From Ophiobolus disseminans (lineage: Eukaryota; Ascomycota; Dothideomycetes; Pleosporales; Phaeosphaeriaceae), in the NCBI GenBank assembly GCA_010093685.1, contig MU006220.1, positions 1,538,466-1,602,465 on the forward strand: a stretch of 64,000 nucleotides of DNA, written 5' to 3'. Under the pieces are notes generated by a model that had not been told where the DNA came from, searched no databases, and saw only the letters and a list, made by a program, of their open reading frames with translations. The translations under genes and the position numbers were made by a program. Shown piece by piece: positions 44,658 through 56,077 of the stretch; positions within the stretch are counted from its first letter, which is position 1, and each line of letters opens with the position of its first letter.

Positions 44658-46730
44658 ATGCAGTCTCGTGTGACGCCCTACGGTATGTTCTGCTCCAACC
44701 AAGGCCCTGGGATCCGGCTCGTGCCTGTCTGGCTGGATATAAAGCTGCCTTCGTCTTCTTCAACATTGCAGATACCACCCCTGATATTGAACCAGGTGCT
44801 GATGCTGTTTTCTAGGCTACAGTAGTGAGTCCTGCGGGTACTGCAAAGATGCATCCAACGGCCAGCGTAAGCCCAATTCTCGTACGTGTATCCTCTATTC
44901 ATCCTTTTGTTGCAGACCACCATGTCACGCGTGCATGCTGTGAGCGGCCAAGCAGTCCCAAGCAGCGACGCTGGCGGCGTTTGATGTTCTGTTAAGGTTA
45001 TCGCCGTCGCTGTGCATTGCCCCGCACTGCATGGAATATCTTTCGTCGGCTTTGCTCTCCAATCAATCATTTCAAGACATGAAGCGCCAAGCATCCTTCA
45101 TGCTTGGGCTGACTCTATGGACATGTCTTCGCGACACGGCCTTGAGTCAACCTCATGGCTAATCGTCTAGACGACACGTCACAATCAGCACGACACATCC
45201 GAGTCCCAATAGGAGGATTCGGAGAGTGCTTGATTGATCAACGTACTGACGAGCCTTACATAATCAGGGGCAAGCTACTACTTTGCGTCCAAGACGTTGA
45301 CCGTAGATGTATATCAATTGCTCGTAGATCGCGGCTGGAGAAGGTGTGCATCACCTCAAGGCAGTATTGACTGATGCTGACTTTGGCTCAGGTCCGGCAC
45401 AATATTCTACAAGCCCGATGTGCTGCGGCACTGCTGTCCACATTACACAATCCGGTAGGCTTTGCCATGTAAGTCAAAAGCATAGGAACTCACTCGGTCC
45501 AGTCTTCCAGTAGCTTCTTTTCGCCCCTCCAAAGACCAGCGGCGGACTGTCAACAAGTGGAACGACTATGTTCTAGGTGAAGAGTACAAGAAAAAGGCTG
45601 CTAAACTTCACCCAGTGTCGAAAGAGTAAGTTCGGGATACTTCCGCTAGCGACACTTCTGACTGAATTCCAGAGAGAAAGCCCGGCTTAAAAACACATTT
45701 GACTTCGTCAGGGAGGTTCAGCGGAGTGATCTTGACAATGTTAAGCGACCGCCGGAACCCGCTCACCGCTTTGAGGTGACACTTGAACCAGCGAAGTTTT
45801 CCGAGGAGAAGTATCAGCTCTTTCACAACTACCAGCAGAACGTCCACAAGGAGAAACCTTCCCAAATTTCCAAGTCCGGATTCAAGCGATTCTTGTGCGA
45901 CACTCCACTGCCAAAGACATCGAAAGATGTCAACGGCAAGACGCAGCTTCTTGGATCTTACCACCAGTGCTACCGGCTCGATGGCCGACTCATTGCATTG
46001 GGCGTACTGGACTTGCTACCTCACTGCGTGAGCGGCGTCTACTTTCTCTACCATTCAGATTTCGAGCAATGGCATTTTGGAAAGTTGAGTGCTCTGCGAG
46101 AGGCAGCTCTTGCTCTTGAGGGCAATTATGAGTACTATTACATGGGTTACTATATCCACTCTTGCACTAAGATGCGGTACAAAGGTGACTACAGCCCGCA
46201 GTATGTCCTGGACCCTGAGACGTACGAATGGAACCCATTGGACGGCGAGTTGCGGAGTCTCCTCGACAAGAAAACCTATGTATCGCCGTCGAGGGAGCGA
46301 CGTCTTAGAGAGGCAAAGTCGGTATCAGCGAAGGGAACTGATGGCGCATTGGAAAGCAATCAACACGAAAATGAAGACAATCTCAGCGACTACCCTCTGC
46401 CGACCGCCAGTGAGGGGGGTGATGCAGTAGCGAAGGGCATGTCACTATTCGAGCTGAAAGTGCCAGGCCTAATGACACCCGAAGAGATCGAGGAGCAATT
46501 GGAATTAGGCACCGTGCCTATCACCGTTGGCGGTCAAATGGCAGAAGCACAGGTTCGTATTCTCAACCACATGCAGCAATCTCACGATACCTACTAACAC
46601 AATATAGAATCTGGTATCGTGGGATAGCAGTGATTTGCGAAAGCCGCGAACGATTAAAGGCATCATTGGTGAACTTGTTGCGTGCATGGGACCTGAAGCT
46701 GCGTGGCAGATAGTGGTGGAACTTGGCTGA
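44658..46730 (+). CDS. ATE1: Arginyl-tRNA--protein transferase Ate1
   Basis: A 451-residue arginyltransferase that adds Arg to N-terminal Asp/Glu and feeds the Arg/N-degron pathway. Exons are 44658-44682, 44816-44881, 45268-45343, 45392-45454, 45503-45625, 45673-46552 and 46608-46730. The zinc/iron-sulfur-type N-terminal motifs are present: GYSSESCGYC (Cys15, Cys18), VDRGWRRSGTIFYKPDVLRH and HCCPHY (Cys70, Cys71). The C-terminal half has GVYFLYHSDFEQWHFGKLSA and YYYMGYYIHSCTKMRYKGDY, the acyltransferase core. Intron 2 is 386 bp, much longer than its neighbours, yet the joined protein (RKPNS|RASYYFASKTL) is continuous. A further small exon inside it cannot be excluded. Confidence 0.92.
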
Positions 46731-46993
46731 TGACATTTTGTCGGCGCGCTTCTTACAGTTGCACCGATCGCCGTCTGGTAAATAATTCTAATCGATGACA
46801 TTAGACTGAAGTTTGGCACGAATTACTGAAGACTGTGTCTGAATTTCCTCTTTGAGCATATGGTCAAGCGTCGAGCCAATGGACGTCGCTGGAAGTACCG
46901 AGGCGCCGGCGCTGAGCTGCTCCTGTTCCGACACGCCCGGACACATCAAAACGCTCACACACGACAAACATTGCAGTGACACAGCACCCCGCC

Positions 46994-48033
46994 ATGTCTG
47001 CGTCTACAATTGAGCTGGTCGTGCGCCCACGTGGTATGCCCAAGCTCTTCACTACTATAACAACCATTTCTAAATACTGATCACATTGTCAGGCCGTCCT
47101 ATTAAGAACCTGCCCGAGACGGTCAGCGTAAGCCGAGACGCCTCCGCTGCACAGATCTATGAGGCAATCGCGAAGGCCTCGAGGTTCGACATAAACCGTT
47201 TGAGGGTTACAAAGGGCAGCGATGGCTCTGCTATTCCCAATGCCTCGGACATGACCGTTCACGACACTGGTGTAAGACACAGGAGCGCTGTGGATGTTAA
47301 GGATCTGGGTATGTTTTCCACCCGCTACCAGTATATCACAAAGCCCTCTCGAAGCTAACAGTTGTCTACAGGCCCCCAGATATCCTGGCGCACAGTCTTC
47401 ATCGTCGAATACCTCGGACCCCTCCTCATCCATCCCCTCGTCTACCTGCTTCGTCCCTACATCTATGGCACCTCCGCGCCCGCGTCTTCGCTCCAGAAGC
47501 TCACACTCCTCATGTGCGTCATCCACTTTGCGAAGCGCGAGTACGAGACACTCTTCGTCCATCGCTTCTCGTCAGCGACCATGCCCATTCAGAACATCTA
47601 CAAGAACAGCGGATACTACTGGGTTATATCGGGACTGAATCTGGCATACTGGACATATGGTCCCAACAGCCCTGCTGCTCGCCCTTCGAACCCACTGCTT
47701 GCACTGATCGGCATAGTGCTGTTCGTCATTGGCGAGGCGTGCAATTACTCCACGCATGTTACGCTCAAGAACCTGCGCCGACCGGGTAGCACCGACCGCG
47801 GCATTCCTCAGGGCCTCGGCTTCAATCTGGTTACGTGCCCGAACTACATGTTTGAGGCTGTTGCGTGGGTGGGCGTCGCGCTGGTCAATTGGAGCTTGAG
47901 CACGGTCATCTTTATCATACTGGCCGTGGGACAGATGGGGCTGTGGGCGTGGAAGAAGGAGAGGAGGTATCGCAAGGAGTTTGGGGATAAGTATAAGAGG
48001 AAGAGGTATGCGATTTTGCCGGGGATATGGTAG
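46994..48033 (+). CDS. TSC13: Very-long-chain trans-2,3-enoyl-CoA reductase Tsc13
   Basis: A 305-residue ER membrane enzyme that carries out the last reduction in very-long-chain fatty acid elongation, supplying sphingolipids. Exons are 46994-47033, 47093-47308 and 47372-48033. The N-terminal ~85 residues are ubiquitin-like (IELVVRPRGRPIKNLPETVS). Membrane helices and the steroid 5-alpha-reductase-type C-terminal domain follow: IHFAKREYETLFVHRFS, NIYKNSGYYW, RGIPQGLGFNLVTCPNY and the Arg/Lys-rich end YRKEFGDKYKRKRYAILPGI. These motifs and the length match Tsc13/TECR proteins closely. Confidence 0.95.
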
Positions 48034-49517
48034 ATGGTAGATGGTAGATGGTGAAAGGTTGGAAGTAGAGCCTCAATGACGCAGTGGGGGTAGGAGGAGA
48101 GGCCGCTGTCTGCCTTGTTGAGAAGCAGCATGGAGAGCGTTGTGGAGGACATGTGAGCAACGTCAACGGCGTGTTCATCATGCCGATAAACAACGGTGAG
48201 GCTTTAAGGCCGGTGTTTAGAATGCGCGAGGGCGCAGAAGGACTACATTCGGTGTCCGAATGCCTGCACCATACACAATAGAACTCAATAGAAACGAGAA
48301 TGTGATGCAAGTAACTGAGTAGGCTTCCAGAGGACTCGTCACATGTGAAGCAATCGCCGCCCTCCTCGAGACACCCACAAGGCTGAGGCAGAAAAGCATC
48401 GTCCTCAACACTCGGCGGAATTCGAAAACGCCACTTTGGAAAAGGTCTGACGTGAACGCAACACAAGCATAAGCGTTAGATGCATCGTGCAATGTACTAT
48501 CTATCCGTCCAAAGAACACCGAAGATTTCAAAAATTTAGTTATAATCATACCTATTCATAGCCCCGCGGCTCCTCCCTTCGCATCCCACCACGAGCGAGC
48601 GAGCGCCAAGTCGACCCTGCATGAGCGTGGAACAAGCCGCTGAAAGTCCTCACAAGCACCACCACCCTCTACATCGCTTGCATCGCGTTCCTAGATATCA
48701 CAGGGCCACAAACTCAGCAATGTCGCAGCTGCCTACATCTCAGCCTTGTGCTAGTCTAACCGCGTCGGTCACCGAACGACGTCTGAAGGACTCGTACCTC
48801 GCGCTTCGCTTCGTATCGCGTAGCGGCACGCTTGTCGAGGTGCATGCGGACCTATCATGTCGCATGGATTTGATAAGGACGTATGATGTTCAGCTTCGAA
48901 TGGGGCGGGTTTGGAGGCTTTTTTGGGGGGATTTGCCTTGTTCAGCTGCGGTGGGCGGCTGCGGGTATGTTGGTGAGCGGATACAGAGCGGGCGGCTGCG
49001 GCTGCGGGTATATGTATAAAGAGGGTCTTTGTTGAAGGGGAAGAGATAGTTCGCGGCTGATACTGTGCTTTTTTTCTTTTTTTGGCCTGGTGTGTTCGTT
49101 GCAGCTTGTGGAGCTGTGCTGTGGTTTTTCTGGAGCTCTGGACTGGAGCTTCCCTACCCCACTACGTACGGCGATATCTTGTCGTGTGGGACGCGGCGCT
49201 CCCGTCAATTACGATCAACGACTGTTTTGGAAAAAAGTATTGATGCAATCGTTGTGAGGGCTTGGAAGGATCTTTGATTGAAAGGTTCATACGCTAGGTA
49301 AGTTGATTTGATTTACACATCTTTCATTCCTAGTTCTTTACAAAAGTGACCAACCTTGGAAGTTCAGGGAGATTGCACTGTAGGTCGGTTCAATTAGGGT
49401 ACGATGGATAAACGATATCCTGGGAAGCTTTTCTTGTTTTATCATTTTCGTGGAGGAAAATACGCTCTCATTATATTGCTTCAAAAACTCTGACCAGCTG
49501 ATAGCTTCACACAAACC
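48034..49517. other. Intergenic between TSC13 and the ppo gene
   Basis: About 1.5 kb. A 132-codon plus frame (48621-49019) has no domain, and its end is rich in Gly/Arg/Leu repeats, so I do not call it. Just after TSC13 there is a short tandem GGTAGATGGTAGATGGTAGATGGT (48030-48053). The 3' part is the likely ppo promoter. Confidence 0.5.
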
Positions 49518-52500
49518 ATGGCCTCAGACGCGAAGGCTGCGTGGGACAGCCACGTCGATACCCGAACTGGAGTAACACCACCTAAACCAGCGGAAAATAT
49601 GTCCGAACTAGACAAGCTACGAGACTCTGTGGGAGGCACATTCAAGTCCTTGGCTGCTCTCATTGGTGCGTCCCACGCACCGGTCCCCAATACTGGTGAT
49701 GGATCCAAGATCATACCTGAAGACAAACCATCTGTTCTCAAGAAGGTCGAACGCACTCTCCATGATATGTCTCATCTCGGAATCGAGAACGTACAGACCC
49801 TGCTAGAAGTACAAAAGGAGAAGATGACGGGAGCGCCCACAGATGACAAGACTTATCTGATGGAAGGCCTGATACGGACTGCTGCCGCGCTCCCAGAGCA
49901 GTCGAAGATGAGAGACACTGTCACTGAGTCATTTCTCACGCAGCTGTGGAACGACTTGGAACATCCACCACAATCATATCTCGGAGCGAAGTACCAGTAC
50001 AGATCCGCCGATGGCTCGAACAATAGCTTGATTCATCCACAGCTCGGTGCGGCGGGTACACCGTATGCTCGGACTGTGAAGCCTTCTCAAATGCAAACTC
50101 CCGCAAGACCGGACCCAGGTGTTGTGTTTGATAGCATCATGACCCGAAAACATGCGGAACTGCATCCCAACAGGATCTCGAGTATGCTGTTTTACCTCGC
50201 TTCGATTATCATTCACGACTGTTTCCGGACGAGCCATGAGGACTATTCTGTCTCGATGACGTCTTCATATCTGGATCTGTCGCCTTTGTATGGCAGCAAC
50301 CAAGCAGAGCAAGATGTGATGAGGACTAGAGTCGACGGCAAGATCAAGCCTGACTGCTTTTCCGAGTCACGTTTGCTTTTCTTCCCACCGGGTGTCGGCG
50401 CATTGTTGATCATGTTCAATCGCTTTCACAACTATACGGTGGAAAACCTTGCGCTTATTAATGAGCAAAATCGCTTTCCTAAGCCGGCAGCTGAGGTACC
50501 GAAGGCTACTGGTGACGACGAGAAAGATAAGGTGGCGGCGGCGAAATACGAGGCGTCGAAGAAGAAGTACGATGAAGACTTGTTCCAAACTGGTCGACTT
50601 ATCACTTGCGGTCTCTACGTCAACATCATTCTCATCGACTACGTTCGCACGATTTTGGATCTCAATCGAACGGATAGCAATTGGCAACTGAACCCACGCC
50701 TCGATATCAAAGGGTTGCCTATTGGTGTAGGCAACCAAGTGTCTGCGGAATTCAATTTGGTTTACAGGTGGCATTCGACCGTATCCGACCGCGATGAGAA
50801 GTGGACGCAAGAGATGTGGGACGGACTGTTCGGTGAGGGTCGTGACCCGAAGTCAGTCGGCAAATACGAGTTCCTTGGGCGTCTGAACGAGGTTTACAAG
50901 AAGACTGATCCGGATCCATTGAAGCGGAAGTTTGCTGGCCTGGATCGTAGCAAGGAAGATGGTACATTGCCTGATCAACCCCTGGTCGATATTCTCACTT
51001 CTAGTATCGAAGACTGCGCAAATTCGTTTGGACCGAATAGAGTACCGGCCATTTTCCGCGCAATCGAGGTCCTTGGTATCGAACAAGCGAGAGCTTGGAA
51101 TTTGGGATCACTGAATGAGTTTAGGAAGTACTTCCATCTCGAGCCGCACAATACTTTCGAAGATATCACAAAGGACAAGTACGTCCAAGAGCAGCTCAAG
51201 CATCTCTACGATCATCCAGATAAGGTCGAGATTTATCCCGGTATCGTGGTCGAGGATGCGAAACAGCCAATGGCACCTGGTTCAGGTTTATGCCCGCCAT
51301 ACACCGTCTCTCGCGCGGTTCTATCCGACGCAGTTGCTCTCGTTCGCGGCGACAGATTCTACACCAAGGACTACAACCCACGCACCCTCACAAATTGGGG
51401 CTACCGTCTGGTAGACCACGACGTCGACATTGACAATGGCTGTGTGTTCTATAAGCTCTTCCTACGCGCCTTTCCCAGCCACTTCAAGCAGAACAGCGTG
51501 TATGCACACTACCCCATGACGATTCCATCCGCTATGGAAGAAGCCCTCAAAGATCTCAAGAAAGACAAGCTCTACGACTTCACGAGACCGAAGCCAAGCA
51601 ATCCACCGCATATTGTCCGCGAGTACAAACTCGCTACACAGATCTTGAAAGACCAGGCAACGTTCAAAGTCACATGGGGCACAGCAATGGAATACCTCCT
51701 CGGCCCTTCAGCCAAGAACTTCATGCTCGCCGGCGACTCTGCTCCAAACACGCAGTCTCGCTCCATGCTCTCCAAAGCGCTCTACGTCTCCGACTGGGAC
51801 AAAGAGGTGCGCACCTTCTACACCACCAAAACGCGCGCCCTGCTCGCCGAGAAGTCCGCAAAGATAGCAGACTTCAACCAGGTCGACATCATCCGCGACG
51901 TCGGGAACCTGGCGCACCTACATTTCTGCGCGGAGATGTTCATGCTGCCTTTGAAGACGAACGACAAGCCACATGGTGTTTTTACGGAGGCGGAGTTGTA
52001 TCTCATCATGGCCAGCGTCTTTGCGCTTATCTTTTTCGACGTCGATCCTGCGTCTTCGTTTCCGCTGCATATCAAGGCGCGAAAAGCAACGCAGCTGCTC
52101 GGATCTATTGTTGAGAAAAACGTCGAGGCGATAAGTAAGTTCGGATTCATGCACACCGTTACCAAAGCTATATGGCCCGAAGACTCGAAGCTCAAGTCCT
52201 ATGGCATACACATGATCAAGCGCCTTCTCAAATCGGGTATCCCCACCAGTGAACTCGTATGGGGCCATATACTCGGCACAGCGGGCGGCATGGTTTCGCC
52301 TCAAGGACAGTTGTTTGCGCAGATACTCGAGTTCTACCTCTTGGGCGACGGGAAAAAACACTGGCCCGCCATCGTTCAACTCGCACAAAGCGAGAGCGAA
52401 GATGCGTGGGACAAATTAGCCAAATACGTCCTCGAAGGCGGACGACTCGCAGGCGAAACCGGCGTCCTGCGCAGCGTCGCCAAAGACACACAACTTACCG

Positions 52501-52950
52501 CGGACCTCACGCTCAAAAAGGACTCGACCGTCTTCGTCAACCTCCGCGCCGCATCCCGCGACCCATCCATCTTCCCTAACCCCGCCGAAGTAGACCTAAC
52601 GCGCCCTACCGACGCATACATCCACATGGGCCACGGCCCGCACGCGTGTCTAGGGCAGCCGATGGCGCGCACCACGCTCACGACGATGCTGCGGGAAGTC
52701 GCGCGGCTCAAGAATTTGCGCCCCGCGGCGGGGCCGCAGGGCAAGGTGCATAAAGTAGTCAAGAACCTTGGCGGAGGCAATGTGCAAGAGGACGAGGGGG
52801 CAGAGTTCCATGCGTATTTGACGGAGATGCAGGATGCGTATTTTCCGTTTCCTTGTGGTAAGTCAATCTTTTTTTTGGGTTGGGGAGGTTGAGGGCTAGG
52901 GATTGAAGCTAACGATGTGTGTAGCGTTGAAAGTGTGTTGGGATGATTAG
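49518..52950 (+). CDS. Fatty-acid dioxygenase / cytochrome P450 fusion (psi-producing oxygenase, Ppo family)
   Basis: A 1121-residue bifunctional haem enzyme of the linoleate diol synthase/Ppo family, which makes oxylipins that can influence sporulation. Exons are 49518-52857 and 52925-52950; splicing converts the end to FPFPCALKVCWDD, the family ending. The N-terminal peroxidase-like dioxygenase has SIIIHDCFRTSHEDYS (distal His233), YLDLSPLYG, and YRWH (Tyr416, proximal His419). The C-terminal P450-like half ends with HMGHGPHACLGQPMA, haem-ligand Cys1044 retained, unlike PpoC-type enzymes that lost it. The I-helix region reads GGMVSPQGQLFAQ (927-931 SPQGQ) where canonical diol synthases carry ANxxQ, so the second activity may not be a diol synthase (see findings). 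A short low-complexity KKY/EKDK insert lies near 345-355. Confidence 0.94.
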
Positions 52951-53291
52951 ACGGCAAAGAGGCGTGAGTTGGATGACGGAATGGGAGGGCGTGTCTTTTC
53001 AGTAAGCGCGTAATAGCGTTCTGGAGACATTCCCGAGGTGAGGTGAGGTAAAGTATAACCATTTCCTTTGACAGTAAGCGTACAACAACGTTCTGAAAAG
53101 CAGTGAAGAGAGGAAAAGGAACTGGAGTGTATCAACGTTTTCCCTATGTCTTCGCAAGTTTACAACGTTCAAACTTTTCTTTCCTTTTGATTAGTAAATA
53201 ACGTTCTTTCTTTCGTCGCCACCAACGTTTCCCCAGATATATCGCAATAGCTATCAATACAAACCAACGTTCCTAAACCACCAAATCATAT
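52951..53291. repeat. Convergent intergenic region with six AACGTT palindromes
   Basis: Between the stops of the ppo gene (plus) and the SDH flavoprotein gene (minus). AACGTT occurs at 53087, 53134, 53164, 53200, 53224 and 53266. Two longer related words, CAGTAAGCG..GCGTTCTGGAGA (about 53000-53026) and CAGTAAGCG..AACGTTCTGAAAA (about 53072-53098), suggest a diverged repeat. Most copies are preceded by a CAAC- or CCAAC-like context and followed by T or C. Function is unknown. Confidence 0.75.
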
Positions 53292-55430
53292 TTAATAACT
53301 CCTCTTAACAGGCGGCACACTCCTACACTCCGCCTCGTCCAACGTGCCCATCGTAACGCCCCTACTGCCCCACTTGACCTCGTCGCCCAGTCCTTGCTGC
53401 CACGTCAAGCTATGCCTCATCCAGTCGGCATCGTCCCGTTCTTTGAAGTCATCCCTAGCATGCGCGCCCCTGCTCTCCGTCCGCGTCAGCGCCGCTTTAC
53501 TCGTCTGCACCGCATTCGTGAGCAAGTTGCGCAGTTCGAGCGTCTCTATGAGATCGGAGTTCCAGATCAAGGACCGGTCTGTGAGGCGCAGATCGGCTGA
53601 GAATTTCTGCTCGGTGGCGCGCAGTTGGTCGTGGCCTGAGGAGAGGGAGTTGTGTGTGCGGAAGACGGCGGTGGTGCGTTGCATTGTTTCTTGCATTGAG
53701 GCGCGGAGGGAGGATGTGGGCATTGAGCCGGAGGCGTTGAGGAAGGTGTCGATTTCGTGGATGGAGTTGAGGCCGATGTCTGTGGGGGATGGGTGGTGTG
53801 GTGCGGAGGGATTGTGGTGCGAGGATATGTGGTGGGCGGATGCGCGGCCCTGGAAGTAGATTAGTGATTGTGCTTTGTATGAGATGGAGGGGAGAATTGG
53901 GTTGGTGATAATGGAGACTTACGAAGACTACGATATCCAGGAGTGAGTTTGCGCCTAGACGGTTTGCGCCGTGTACGCTCACACACGCTGCTTCGCCCGC
54001 CGCATATAACCCATCCACTACACGATCTTTTCCATCTCTTACATCCAGTACTTGCCCATGATAATTCGTTGGGATACCACCCATACAATAATGTACGGTG
54101 GGCAGTACTGGGATTGGCTCTTTCGTGATATCAATGCCTGCAAAGATACCAGCCGTTTCCGCAATCCCTGGTAACCGTTCCATGATGACTTCTTTCGGTA
54201 AATGTGATAGTTGCAAGTGTATATGGTCTTTGTTCGGGCCGCAGCCTCGGCCTTGGATGATTTCCAGGTTCATGCTGCGAGACACGACGTCTCGGGATGC
54301 TAGATCTTTTGCAGTGGGTGCGTAGCGTTCCATGAACCGCTCGCCTTCGCCGTTCAGAAGATAACCGCCTTCGCCTCGAGCTCCCTCTGTGATCAAGACC
54401 TGAAGATCGATCAGTCAAATATCGCGAGGTTGTAATGTCGAGCATCAAACGTACGCCAGCGCCATAGATCCCAGATGGATGAAACTGCACAAACTCCATA
54501 TCCTGCAGCGGCAACCCCGCTCGTGCCACCATCGCACTGCCATCACCCGTACTCGTATGCGCGCTTGTTGCGCTAAAATATGCCCGTCCATACCCTGCCC
54601 AAGTCAGTCTTCTCTCAACACCACTCCACTCCTACGATATACTCACCACCAGTCGCCAAAACCGTATTCCTCGCAAACATCCTATGACACGTGCCATCCT
54701 CCATATTCATCGCCGTAACACCCACACACTTGCCCTCGACCATCATAAGATCGAGCGCAAACCACTCCACGAAAAACTGCACCCCCTCTTTCAAGCTCTG
54801 TCCATACAGCGTATGCAGCATCGCATGCCCCGTGCGATCCGCCGCACACGCCGTCCTGTACGCCTGTCCACCTTTCCCATATTCCAAGCTCTGCCCGCCC
54901 AGCGCGCGCTGATATATTGTGCCCTCGCTGGTACGCGAGAACGGCATGCCATAGTTTTCCAGCTCGACAACTGCGGGTACCGCTTCACGTGTCATGTAGT
55001 GTATGGCGTCCTGGTCGCCCAGCCAGTCTGAGCCCTTGACCGTGTCGTACATGTGCCAGCGCCAGTCGTCTTCGGTCATGTTTGCGAGCGCGGCGTTGAT
55101 ACCGCCCTGCGCGGCGACGGTGTGGGAGCGCGTGGGGAAGAGCTTGGAGATGCATGCTGTTTTTAGGCCGGATTCTGTGAGGCCGACGGCGGCGCGCAGG
55201 CCTGCACCGCCTGCGCCGACCACGATGGCGCTGGGGTGGTATTAGTGATAGGGTCGGTGGTGTAAGGGGAGGGAGGTGTACTCATAGTGGTGGTCTATTA
55301 CTGTCAGGCCTTTTACGTCTTGACTGTTTACGGAGGCGAATCCTCGGTTTTGTCTACTTGTCGGTCGTAGGAAAGTGCTTCGAGCATTGAATTGACGGCG
55401 TTGGACCGCTCGCGCGAATGCACGCATCAT
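53292..55430 (-). CDS. SDH1: Succinate dehydrogenase flavoprotein subunit (SDH1-type)
   Basis: A 635-residue FAD subunit of mitochondrial complex II, oxidising succinate to fumarate. Exons are 55430-55282, 55230-54647, 54594-54455, 54399-53923 and 53849-53292. The N-terminus is an Arg-rich mitochondrial presequence (MMRAFARAVQRRQFNARS). YDAIVVGAGGAGLRAAVG binds FAD, and RSHTVAAQGGINAAL carries the flavin-linking His. FVQFHPSGIYGAG, TEGARGEGGYLLNGEGERFM, RDVVSRS and HGANRLGANSLLD line the active site. The C-terminus (ESRGAHARDDFKERDDADWM ... SVPPVKRSY) is complete but less conserved than I expect of fungal Sdh1, with a His/Ser/Pro-rich insert (about residues 455-475). A second paralogue elsewhere in the genome is possible. 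Confidence 0.93.
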
Positions 55431-56077
55431 GGAAAAGGGGGATGAATTGTAGAAGACATTGGAAGGAAGCAATCGGTGAGTACGGAAATGTAAGACAACA
55501 TAGCCGCAGAAGATGGCAAGAATGGTGGCGCTAGCTTAGGTGTTGTCTGGCTTGCCCCTCTCAATTGCCCTCGGTTGTATCGACGTCGGTGTGGAGTTGT
55601 GTCTTCGATTGCATTCGCTACGGCAACTTTAGCAGAATGATCATCTTGACTACATCCTAGCATATGCGCCAAAGCCTCCAGTATATTTCAAGATTAGAAA
55701 TGCCTCCTGGTAGTCCGGACCTGAAGTTCCACCATCCGTGCTGTGATTCAAGCAAAAGTTGGAGATGTTCAACCCCTGACTCGCTTCCCCGAAAATGATC
55801 AACGGCCCAATCGGCGATAACGCATTTGACGATCCAAGTAACCGAGCCTCGTCGTGCGGCTATGTGCTCGAACATCCAGCCCATTGCATTGTACATAGTT
55901 AACAATGCATAAGAGAGAGGCAATTGACTTCGCATCACATATGTCAGCGGTCAGAGTTAAGCAAATGTAACTTTAAGTCACACTTTTATTGTAAAGCTAA
56001 TACCCTATCATTCTATTTTGTTAGGCACTGATCCTACTCTGCATCTTACCTTGGAATCTACATTTATTAGCATTTCA
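55431..56077. other. Intergenic upstream of the SDH flavoprotein gene
   Basis: About 650 bp. A 93-codon minus frame (55657-55938) has a Trp-rich sequence but no domain I recognise, and is not called as a gene. AT-rich sequence near 55960-56090 flanks the stop of the next gene. Confidence 0.45.

Noticed and set aside
44730..44745. TATA-like GATATAAAG
   Set aside because: It falls inside the first intron of ATE1, so it is not that gene's promoter.
48621..49019. 132-codon plus frame
   Set aside because: No domain; the end is low-complexity Gly/Arg/Leu and it lies in the ppo upstream region.
55657..55938. 93-codon Trp-rich minus frame
   Set aside because: A faint resemblance to BTB-protein tails was not enough; no start context or second exon found.
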